NCBI GenBank assembly: GCA_905205995.1
Contig: CAJLFU010000032.1
Location: 1 to 19,969 of the forward strand
Length of the DNA stretch: 19,969 nucleotides
Origin: an uncultured Haemophilus sp.
GTDB taxonomy: Bacteria; Pseudomonadota; Gammaproteobacteria; Enterobacterales; Pasteurellaceae
Reading direction: 5' to 3'
The notes beneath the pieces were generated by a model, which made no database searches, was not told where the DNA came from, and saw only the letters and a program-made list of their open reading frames with translations. This document shows positions 6,356 through 13,015 of the stretch, one piece after another. Each line of letters opens with the position of its first letter. Position 1 is the first letter of the stretch. The translations under genes and the position numbers were made by a program.

Positions 6356-7156
6356 TTACCAACTTCCACCTGCTCCACCGCCGCCAAAGCTACCGCCGCC
6401 AAAGCCACCACCGGAAGAACCACCGCCACCAAAGCCTCCACCAAATCCGCCTCCGAAACCGGAACCGCCACCACGGCGACGAGAAATCGTACTTTGACGA
6501 ATGATTTTATTCAGTTGGTCACGTTGATTCGGGCTAATATATACTTCATCTTTGTGATATTGGAATTCACCAAATAATACAATGGCAATAAACGCCAATA
6601 CCATTAAGAATGGGATGTACTTATCGAACGCATCTTCTTCAACTTGTGCCGCATCGAACTCGCCTTTACTGGCCGCAATAATTTGGTTTAAGCCGTCATT
6701 AATACCTTGCGCATATTGGCCTTGTTTAAATTGTGGCAAAATTGCCGAACGGATGACTTGCGATAAAAAAGCATCTGGCAATACACCTTCTAAACCTTGC
6801 CCTGTTGCGATAAAGACTTTTCGATCATCCTTCGCAATCAGCATCAACACGCCATTGTTCAGATGTTTACGTCCTATACCCCATTTATCACCTAAAGCAA
6901 AGGTATAATCAGCGATTTCATATTCACCGGTTGTAGGAACCAAAACAACAGCGATTTGTGAACTCGTTTCTTTACTATAAGCAATCAGTTTATTTTCTAA
7001 AATTTGCTTATGTTCTGATGAAAGTATGTTGGTGTAATCGTTTATGTAATGGAAAGGATTTGGTGCAGGCGGAAATTCTGCCGCAGCAACCATTTGAGCA
7101 AAAAAAACAAGGCTAAAAATAACCGCACTTTTCATAAAAGATAAAAGCTTAGCCAT
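6356..7156 (-). CDS. Secreted/membrane TPM-domain protein (YgcG-like) with glycine-rich tail
   Basis: This 266-residue protein has a signal peptide (KSAVIFSLVFFAQMVAAA, cleaved near residue 25) and a TPM domain (about 30-150; FHYINDYTNILS, IAVVLV, NNGVLMLIAKDDRKVFIATGQGLEG). A transmembrane segment at about 185-202 (FLMVLAFIAIVLFG) follows, and then a tail of about 40 residues that is almost all Gly, Ser and Phe. This is the YgcG-like architecture. TPM domains were named from plant thylakoid and bacterial proteins and some have phosphatase activity; the role here is unknown. The ATG at 7156 overlaps the preceding gene by 8 nt and has GAGG upstream. A second ATG seven codons in gives a tidier signal peptide but lacks a ribosome site. 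An uptake signal overlaps the signal-peptide region. It is probably one operon with lemA. Confidence 0.85.
   Translation of the reverse strand: MAKLLSFMKSAVIFSLVFFAQMVAAAEFPPAPNPFHYINDYTNILSSEHKQILENKLIAYSKETSSQIAVVLVPTTGEYEIADYTFALGDKWGIGRKHLNNGVLMLIAKDDRKVFIATGQGLEGVLPDAFLSQVIRSAILPQFKQGQYAQGINDGLNQIIAASKGEFDAAQVEEDAFDKYIPFLMVLAFIAIVLFGEFQYHKDEVYISPNQRDQLNKIIRQSTISRRRGGGSGFGGGFGGGFGGGGSSGGGFGGGSFGGGGAGGSW
7122..7130 (-). repeat. DNA uptake signal sequence (USS)
   Basis: Perfect ACCGCACTT in the signal-peptide coding region of the YgcG-like gene. Confidence 0.9.
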
Positions 7157-7598
7157 TAATAATTACCTCATTAGATAATTCATTCACATCATCAGGCTGA
7201 ATAGGGAAATGGCGAGATAAAATATCACTGATACGATCAATCGCATCGACAATGCCTTGTGTATAAGCTTTTTGTTTAAACTGCTCAATCATTAAATCGC
7301 ATTGTAACTGCCAATAAGCCACATCAACAAATTGATGAATGCCTTTATCACCTACGATTGCACAAAGATGATTTTTATATCCCACATAAATCAACACGGC
7401 ATTTTGTGCCGCTGTTTTATGCATTTCCAGTTCGTCAAAGACTTCTAAAGCACGTTCCATTGCAGACAGTTGTGCTGAAGCCTTTGGTACTTTGCGTTCA
7501 ATATAAACACGTAACTCAGCCGAACTTAAGCTTTCGAGGCGACTAATCGCCGCCTCGATTTGCTTTTTATCTACCGGAATTCTGGAAAAGAATGGCAT
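7149..7598 (-). CDS. Cytoplasmic TPM-domain protein
   Basis: This 149-residue protein is a second, shorter TPM-domain protein. It has the family opening DKKQIEAAISRLESLSSAELRVYIERK (compare the common 'I..AI...E..T/S.GE.RV' start) and later the AVLIYVGYKNHLCAIVGDKGIH stretch. There is no signal peptide and no transmembrane segment, so it should stay in the cytoplasm, unlike its neighbour. It is located 9 nt after lemA and overlaps the YgcG-like gene by 8 nt, so the three are almost certainly co-transcribed. Its biochemical role is unknown, and I can name no catalytic residues with confidence. It is intact and typical in length for the small TPM proteins that accompany LemA. Confidence 0.8.
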   Translation of the reverse strand: MPFFSRIPVDKKQIEAAISRLESLSSAELRVYIERKVPKASAQLSAMERALEVFDELEMHKTAAQNAVLIYVGYKNHLCAIVGDKGIHQFVDVAYWQLQCDLMIEQFKQKAYTQGIVDAIDRISDILSRHFPIQPDDVNELSNEVIING

Positions 7599-7607
7599 AG
7601 ATAAACC

Positions 7608-8189
7608 TTAGTTAAAGTTTACAGTTGGTGCGTTTTCAGCGCCAGTAGCTGATTTAAAGTAAGGTTTAGCTTTAAAACCAAAAATCATTGCCGCTAATTT
7701 AGTTGGGAATTGACGTACTTTTTCATTATAAATACGTGCAGCTTCATTAAATTTATTACGAGCGACATTGATACGGTTTTCTGTACCTTCAAGTTGCGCT
7801 TGTAAGTTCATAAAACCTTCATTCGCTTTTAATTGTGGGTATTGTTCTACAGTAACAAGTAAGCGAGATAATGCTGAACCTACTTGATTTTGGTTTTGTT
7901 GGAATTCGTTTAATTGTTCTTCCGTTAAATTAGACGGATCAATTTTAGTTTGTGTCGCTTTTGCGCGAGCTTCGATTACATTGGTTAATGTTTGTTGTTC
8001 AAAGTTAGCTTGACCTTTCACAGTATTCACTAAGTTTGGAATTAAATCTGCACGACGTTGATAAGATGATTCAACATTTGCCCAAACAGAATCAATTTCA
8101 GTTTCTGCTTTTACTAAGCCATTGTAGCTAGACATTAAGCCAAAACCTGCAGCAACGGCGATAATAATCAAGATAATCCACTTTTTCAT
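7608..8189 (-). CDS. lemA: LemA family membrane protein
   Basis: This 193-residue protein has an N-terminal membrane anchor (KKWIILIIIAVAAGFGL) and then the LemA-type helical domain. The family hallmarks YNGLVKAETEIDSVWANVESSYQRRADLIPNLVNTVKG and RINVARNKFNEAARIYNEKVRQFPTKLAAMIFGF are clear and are quoted only in outline here. The protein is anchored in the inner membrane with a long helical bundle outside. LemA proteins often sit beside TPM proteins, or beside the metalloprotease HtpX in some bacteria. The function is not established, although envelope stress is a common suggestion. ATG 8189 has AAGGAA upstream. It is the first gene of lemA-TPM-TPM, 102 nt behind ompA and its terminator. Confidence 0.93.
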   Translation of the reverse strand: MKKWIILIIIAVAAGFGLMSSYNGLVKAETEIDSVWANVESSYQRRADLIPNLVNTVKGQANFEQQTLTNVIEARAKATQTKIDPSNLTEEQLNEFQQNQNQVGSALSRLLVTVEQYPQLKANEGFMNLQAQLEGTENRINVARNKFNEAARIYNEKVRQFPTKLAAMIFGFKAKPYFKSATGAENAPTVNFN

Positions 8190-8220
8190 TCAAAAATTCC
8201 TTCAATTATAGGTTTAATTT

Positions 8221-8255
8221 ATATAAGAAAAGACCTAAACCGAAGTTTAGGTCTT
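8221..8255 (-). terminator. Intrinsic terminator of ompA with UUCG tetraloop
   Basis: An 11-bp perfect stem (8230-8240 with 8245-8255) is capped on the minus strand by C(UUCG)G, an exceptionally stable tetraloop, and followed by TTCTTATAT. It lies 35 nt after the ompA stop. It should end most ompA transcripts before lemA. Confidence 0.88.
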
Positions 8256-8290
8256 CTAATGTTAATCCGTTAATGGATAACTAAATAAAA

Positions 8291-9394
8291 TTATTTAGTA
8301 CCGTTAACTGCGATTTCAACACGACGGTCTGGTGCTAAACAAGCGATAAGCGCTTTACGACCTTTAACCGCGTCACAAGTAGAACCTGTAACTGGGTTAG
8401 CTTTACCGTGACCAACTGCAGAAATGTTTTGAGCTGGAACACCTTTAGCTACTAAGTAGTTAGCTACAGAGTCTGCACGACGTTGTGATAATTTCACGTT
8501 TGGTGCATCTTTACCGATACGGTCTGTATAACCAGCAACAGCTACGTTAGCGTTGTTAACTTGAGCGATTTCACCGTAGATACCGTCTAAAGTTGCTTTA
8601 GCTTGTGGTTTTAAGTTAGCTTTACCAAACGCGAAAGTTACATCAGAGCTTAAACTGAAAGTTTTGCTTACAACTTCAGGTGCAACAACTGGAGCAGCAC
8701 CTTGACCGAAACGGTAAGATAAACCAGCGTTGATAGAACCAATCCATGGGTTGTAGTCTACTGAGCTATCTGGACCTGTTTGAGTACGTAATTTACCCAC
8801 GCGAGCTAACCATTGGTATTCAAGACGTAATGCTAACTCTGGTAATGAAGGTAATGCATATTCGAAACCAGCAGCAAACACTGGAGAAACGCGTAAGCTG
8901 TGACGACCTCTTGCGTGGTCACGAGCACCAGTAGTTGCATCGTAGTATTTATAGTCAGAACGAACTAAAGCTGCACCAGCACGACCGTAGAAGTCTAAAC
9001 CTTCTAAAGCAGAAGTTAAACCACCAAGACCATAGCTACCTTTTAAGCTTAAGTGCGCACCGTGGTTAGTGTGTTTTAATGCTACTTGACCAGCATTTTT
9101 GAATTTAGCACGACCAAAGTCATCGTAACCTAATTCTACCGCTAAACCTAAGTTATCACGGTTTAATACTTGGTAACCACCAAATACACCGTAAGTAACA
9201 GAGTTACGGTTGTAACCAGCACCAAAACCTAAGCTACGAGGGTTAGTAGCATCAGTGTTAGCTTTAATACCATCGTGGAAAGATGCTTGACCAGCTTTAG
9301 CACCTACATAGAAAGTATTTTCTTGTGGAGCTGCTTGAGCTACAGAAGCTGCTGCTAAACCAGCAACGACTAATGCGATTGCAGTTTTTTTCAT
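8291..9394 (-). CDS. ompA: Outer membrane protein P5 / OmpA
   Basis: This 367-residue protein is an OmpA-family porin equivalent to Haemophilus P5. It has a signal peptide MKKTAIALVVAGLAAASVAQA and an N-terminal eight-stranded beta-barrel (about 22-235, with alternating aromatic strands such as FYVGAKAGQ). The periplasmic OmpA domain (about 245-365) binds peptidoglycan through the D...R pair in VAVAGYTDRIG...LSQRRADSV. Two cysteines near the C-terminus (TCDAVKG and ALIACLAP) likely form the disulfide known in OmpA. ATG 9394 is preceded by AGAGGA. Codon use looks strongly biased (repeated GGT, GCT, AAC, CGT), consistent with a very highly expressed gene. P5 mediates adhesion and binds host factors in H. 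influenzae; here that is by orthology. Surface loops are the parts expected to vary. Confidence 0.95.
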   Translation of the reverse strand: MKKTAIALVVAGLAAASVAQAAPQENTFYVGAKAGQASFHDGIKANTDATNPRSLGFGAGYNRNSVTYGVFGGYQVLNRDNLGLAVELGYDDFGRAKFKNAGQVALKHTNHGAHLSLKGSYGLGGLTSALEGLDFYGRAGAALVRSDYKYYDATTGARDHARGRHSLRVSPVFAAGFEYALPSLPELALRLEYQWLARVGKLRTQTGPDSSVDYNPWIGSINAGLSYRFGQGAAPVVAPEVVSKTFSLSSDVTFAFGKANLKPQAKATLDGIYGEIAQVNNANVAVAGYTDRIGKDAPNVKLSQRRADSVANYLVAKGVPAQNISAVGHGKANPVTGSTCDAVKGRKALIACLAPDRRVEIAVNGTK

Positions 9395-9736
9395 TTTGAT
9401 GTCCTCTATTTAGTCATCGTTATTAATAAGAAAAGTTTCCTTGTTTATTGTGAACTTTATAAAAAAGAAACACTCTAAACATTGCTTAACTAGGGTTTTG
9501 AATTTGCCCTAACTTATCCTTTTGACAAATTCAATTCCTTTGCCATAGCCAAAGGAACGTTCAAAAGTATGGTTATTATCCTATAAAAACACCAAAGATC
9601 AAACTTTTTTTGCCCTTTTTGGTTATTTTATAGACAAACAGCCCCTAAAATGAACATTCGTTCACAAAAAACGGGTTGATTTTTAACCCGTTTTCTATTC
9701 TAACAAAAAATATCTTTTGTTCAAATCGACTTTTTT
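9395..9736. other. Structured divergent intergenic region, ompA leader side
   Basis: No gene is seen here. A long ompA leader is likely. On the minus strand a -10-like TATAAA sits at 9461-9456, but its -35 is poor. Two inverted repeats suggest leader structure: TTGAATTTG/CAAATTCAA (9498-9506 with 9526-9534) and CCTTTG/CAAAGG (9537-9542 with 9550-9555). On the plus strand a consensus -35 hexamer TTGACA (9522-9527) is followed at 16 nt by only a weak -10. A small palindrome TGAAC-ATTC-GTTCA lies just before the orphan terminator. AACAAAA/TTTTGTT (9702-9708 with 9715-9721) is operator-like and lies upstream of ydiJ. Confidence 0.4.
9668..9694. terminator. Orphan intrinsic terminator-like hairpin between ompA and ydiJ
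   Basis: A 10-bp stem AAAACGGGTT/AACCCGTTTT (9668-9677 with 9685-9694) with a 7-nt loop has a T-rich tail on both strands, better on the minus strand (six T). It lies between two divergent genes, so no known transcript ends here. It may block antisense reading or mark the end of an unannotated small RNA. Confidence 0.65.
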
Positions 9737-9793
9737 TTGAGCTTCATATATCATCAAATTCACTTTCTTCTCTATTTATGTGCGAGTGATTTT

Positions 9794-12700
9794 ATGTTGC
9801 CCCGTCTTTCTAATGTACCCCAACTTAATAATGTAGTAAGTGATTATCTTAACGAACTCCAAAAACAGCATTTTGAAGGTGATATTGCCTCAAATTATGC
9901 TGACCGCTTAAGTCTTGCGACAGATAACAGCGTCTATCAACAACTTCCACAGGCTATTTTGTTCCCTAAATCTGTTGCAGATGTGGTACGCATCACTAAA
10001 TTAGCCAATAAAGAGAAATACCTTCATCTAACCTTTACGCCTCGCGGTGGTGGTACGGGCACGAATGGGCAATCTATTAATAACAATATTATTGTGGATC
10101 TCTCTCGCCACATGACGGGCATTTTGGAGCTTAATATAGAAGAACGTTGGGTTCGCGTGCAGGCAGGCGTAGTAAAAGACCAACTAAACCAATTTTTAAA
10201 ACCTCACGGCTTATTCTTTGCGCCTGAACTCTCTACCAGTAATCGAGCAACCCTCGGTGGCATGATTAATACCGATGCTTCCGGTCAAGGCTCATTACAA
10301 TACGGTAAAACCTCCGATCACGTTTTAGCATTACGTTCTGTTTTGATGAATGGTGAAATATTAGATACAAGTGCAGTCAAATCCGACGATGTTTTAGAAA
10401 ACTACCCGCTTGCTGAAAATGGTAAAACGTTACACCAAACGATTTTCCAACGTTGTAAAGAGAAGCGCACCTCAATCATTCAAGATTTACCACAACTCAA
10501 TCGCTTTCTCACCGGTTACGATCTTAAGAATGTCTTTAATAAAGATGAAAGTGAATTTAATCTCACCAGAATTTTAACAGGGTCAGAAGGTTCACTTGCG
10601 TTTATCTGCGAAGCTAAACTCAATTTATTGCCGATTCCTAAATATCGTACCTTAATTAATGTGAAGTACAGCTCATTTGATGCCGCCCTTCGCAATGCTC
10701 CTTTTATGGTGAAAGCCAATGCCCTTTCAGTTGAAACCGTTGATTCCAAAGTGCTGAACCTTGCTAAGCAAGATATTATTTGGCATTCAGTGAAAGAACT
10801 TTTAACAGAAGAAGAACAAAATCCAATTCTTGGTTTAAACATTGTAGAATATGCGGGCAACAATCAAGCTAAAATCGACAGCCAAGTGACCGCACTTTGT
10901 CAGCAATTAGATGAAAAAATTGCACAAGGCAAAGATCATATTATCGGCTATCAACTTTGCTCTGACTTACCTTCTATTGAACGTATTTACGCCATGCGTA
11001 AAAAAGCGGTGGGGCTATTAGGTAATGCGAAAGGCGCAGCCAAACCCATTCCTTTTGTGGAAGATACCTGTGTACCACCAGAACATCTTGCGGATTACAT
11101 TGCGGAATTTAGAGCCTTATTAGATAGTCACAATCTGCAATATGGGATGTTTGGCCATGTGGATGCTGGTGTATTGCACGTTCGCCCGGCTTTAGACTTA
11201 TGCGATAAAGAACAAGTCAAACTCTTTAAACAAATTTCAGATGAAGTGGCTGAACTCACGGTGAAATACGGCGGTTTGTTATGGGGGGAACACGGTAAAG
11301 GTGTACGTTCTCATTATGGCGAGAAATTCTTTACACCTGAACTTTGGCAAGAATTACGCTATGTGAAATTTTTATTTGATCCAAACAATCGTCTGAATCC
11401 AGGTAAAATCTGTACGCCACTTAATAGCGATGCGGAACTCTATTCCATTCTCTCGCCAATGCGTGCTGACAATGATCGCCAAATCCCAATTCAAATGCGA
11501 GATGAATTCAAAGGTGCGATGAATTGTAACGGCAACGGGCTTTGTTTTAACTTTGATGAGCACAGCATTATGTGTCCTTCCATGAAAGTGAGTAAAAATC
11601 GCGTATTCTCGCCAAAAGGACGAGCCGCTATGGTTCGTGAATGGTTGCGATTAATGGCCAATGAAAACGTATCGCCTGATCAATTAGATTTTCATAAAAC
11701 ACAAGTCAAACTGACCGCACTTGTGGAACGTTTCCGCAATAGCGTGCAGAAATGGCGTGGTGAATATGACTTCTCACATGAAGTAAAAGCGGCAATGGAT
11801 ACTTGTCTGGCTTGTAAAGCCTGTGCAAGCCAATGCCCGATTAAAATTGACGTACCAAGTTTCCGTGCAAAATTCTTCCATTTCTACCACAGTCGTTATT
11901 TACGCCCAACCAAAGATCATCTTGTGGCGAATTTAGAAGTTGCTGCACCTTATATGGCGAAACAACCGGCATTATTCAATTATTTCACCAAGCTGAAAAT
12001 CACACAAAGCTTGGTTGAAAAAACACTGGGTATAACCGATTTACCTCTCCTTTCAGAGCCAAACCTTCAACAACAATTAGTGGAAATTGGCTATCAAGGT
12101 AAAAAATTAGAAGAGTTAGAAGGTCTCAGTGCCACAGAAAAAGCGAAGATGCTATTTATTGTACAAGATCCTTATACCTCTTATTACGATGCTAAAGTGG
12201 TACGAGACTTTGTCGCTCTCACACAAAAATTAGGATTCTCTCCAATCATTCTGCCTTTCAAACCCAATGGCAAAGCCATGCATATTAAAGGTTTTTTAGC
12301 TCGCTTTAGTAAAACCGCGAAAACACAAGCGGAGTTTTTAAATCGCGTCGCTAAATTAAATGTGCCTTTGGTCGGAGTTGATTCTGCCATTGTGCTTTCT
12401 TATCGTGATGAATATAAAGAGGCCTTAGGCGATTCTCGCGGTGATTTCCATGTACTCACGGCACATGAATGGCTGACCAATCAATTAGAAAGTAACACAT
12501 TACAAAGTGCGGTGAAAAATATCGCAAAATCTGACCGCACTTTTGAGTGGCATTTATTCCCTCATTGTGCTGAATCCACCTTTATGCCAAACAGCCCTAA
12601 AGAATGGCAACATATTTTTGTGCAATTTGGACAAACATTGAAGGTCGAAAAAGTCGGCTGCTGTGGTATGGCGGGTGTATTTGGTCATGAGGTTCAAAAT

Positions 12701-12871
12701 CAAACCATGTCAAAAGACATTTATGACGTATCATGGGGCAAAAAATTACAAGGTAAAGATCCGAATCATTGTCTCGCAACCGGCTATTCTTGCCGTAGCC
12801 AAGTGAAACGATATGAAAAAGCCATCTTGAAACACCCTGTGCAAGCATTGCTTGAAGTGTTGAATCACTAG
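9794..12871 (+). CDS. ydiJ: FAD/4Fe-4S D-2-hydroxyacid dehydrogenase YdiJ
   Basis: This protein has about 1025 residues. The N-terminal FAD-binding (PCMH-type) domain shows PRGGGTGTNGQS at 83-94 and is followed by an FAD-linked oxidase C-terminal domain (GHVDAGVLHVRP, WGEHGKGVR). Next comes an iron-sulfur region with CNGNGLC (Cys578, Cys584) and Cys594-Pro, then the ferredoxin-like CLACKACASQCP (Cys671, 674, 677, 681). A C-terminal CCG-type domain (KVGCCGMAG) completes it. Family members oxidise D-2-hydroxyacids and pass electrons to the respiratory chain; E. coli YdiJ has been linked to D-2-hydroxyglutarate. I chose ATG 9794 (MLPRLSNVP), with GAG upstream, over an in-frame TTG at 9737. The 19 extra residues do not resemble the family and start in a T run. 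The gene contains four uptake signals and is intact. Confidence 0.92.
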   Translation: MLPRLSNVPQLNNVVSDYLNELQKQHFEGDIASNYADRLSLATDNSVYQQLPQAILFPKSVADVVRITKLANKEKYLHLTFTPRGGGTGTNGQSINNNIIVDLSRHMTGILELNIEERWVRVQAGVVKDQLNQFLKPHGLFFAPELSTSNRATLGGMINTDASGQGSLQYGKTSDHVLALRSVLMNGEILDTSAVKSDDVLENYPLAENGKTLHQTIFQRCKEKRTSIIQDLPQLNRFLTGYDLKNVFNKDESEFNLTRILTGSEGSLAFICEAKLNLLPIPKYRTLINVKYSSFDAALRNAPFMVKANALSVETVDSKVLNLAKQDIIWHSVKELLTEEEQNPILGLNIVEYAGNNQAKIDSQVTALCQQLDEKIAQGKDHIIGYQLCSDLPSIERIYAMRKKAVGLLGNAKGAAKPIPFVEDTCVPPEHLADYIAEFRALLDSHNLQYGMFGHVDAGVLHVRPALDLCDKEQVKLFKQISDEVAELTVKYGGLLWGEHGKGVRSHYGEKFFTPELWQELRYVKFLFDPNNRLNPGKICTPLNSDAELYSILSPMRADNDRQIPIQMRDEFKGAMNCNGNGLCFNFDEHSIMCPSMKVSKNRVFSPKGRAAMVREWLRLMANENVSPDQLDFHKTQVKLTALVERFRNSVQKWRGEYDFSHEVKAAMDTCLACKACASQCPIKIDVPSFRAKFFHFYHSRYLRPTKDHLVANLEVAAPYMAKQPALFNYFTKLKITQSLVEKTLGITDLPLLSEPNLQQQLVEIGYQGKKLEELEGLSATEKAKMLFIVQDPYTSYYDAKVVRDFVALTQKLGFSPIILPFKPNGKAMHIKGFLARFSKTAKTQAEFLNRVAKLNVPLVGVDSAIVLSYRDEYKEALGDSRGDFHVLTAHEWLTNQLESNTLQSAVKNIAKSDRTFEWHLFPHCAESTFMPNSPKEWQHIFVQFGQTLKVEKVGCCGMAGVFGHEVQNQTMSKDIYDVSWGKKLQGKDPNHCLATGYSCRSQVKRYEKAILKHPVQALLEVLNH
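10889..10897 (-). repeat. DNA uptake signal sequence (USS)
   Basis: Perfect ACCGCACTT inside ydiJ. Confidence 0.9.
11714..11722 (-). repeat. DNA uptake signal sequence (USS)
   Basis: Perfect ACCGCACTT inside ydiJ, between the two cysteine clusters. Confidence 0.9.
12505..12542. repeat. Inverted pair of uptake signals inside ydiJ
   Basis: AAGTGCGGT (12505-12513) and ACCGCACTT (12534-12542) are 20 nt apart within the coding sequence. They could form a 9-bp hairpin, but there is no T tail suited to termination. Confidence 0.88.
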
Positions 12872-12904
12872 AATAGATTTTCCACCTACAACATCGTAGA
12901 AAAT

Positions 12905-12939
12905 AAAAGCGGCCAGATTTTCAATCTGACCGCTTTTTT
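12905..12939. terminator. Bidirectional intrinsic terminator between ydiJ and the McrC-like gene
   Basis: A 15-nt stem with one mismatch (12905-12919 with 12923-12937; arms AAAAGCGGCCAGATT and AATCTGACCGCTTTT) and a 3-nt loop has T runs on both sides. It ends ydiJ on the plus strand and can end the nuclease gene on the minus strand. Bases 12940-13015 show nothing else I can name. Confidence 0.85.
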
Positions 12940-13015
12940 ACTGCATTTTAAAGATAGAATTAGAGATGCAGATGAGCAAAATAAGATAAAGGTGTATTTT
13001 CCCTTTCACCGTTTC

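Noticed and set aside
6360..6480. Short repeated units that might be a tandem repeat or CRISPR-like array
   Set aside because: They are degenerate codons for Gly-Gly-Phe/Ser repeats inside the TPM protein, with no conserved repeat plus spacer pattern.
6341..6577. Plus-strand open frame rich in Thr/Ala/Lys opposite the TPM gene
   Set aside because: It is the antisense reading of the glycine-rich tail (GGN repeats read as Ala/Thr). It has no ribosome site, and the minus-strand gene has a clear domain and signal peptide.
8205..8210. Perfect TATAAT on the minus strand just upstream of lemA
   Set aside because: Transcription would start about 8 nt before the ATG and inside the Shine-Dalgarno, and the -35 position (TCTTTT) overlaps the ompA terminator. 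It was not called a promoter.
9650..9664. TGAAC-ATTC-GTTCA palindrome as a TetR-type operator
   Set aside because: It has only 5-bp arms and no adjacent regulator gene. It may be part of the terminator region, so it is mentioned only in the intergenic entry.
9737..9793. TTG-initiated 19-residue N-terminal extension of YdiJ
   Set aside because: It starts in a T run with no ribosome site, and the residues do not look like the family. ATG 9794 gives a length near known YdiJ proteins.
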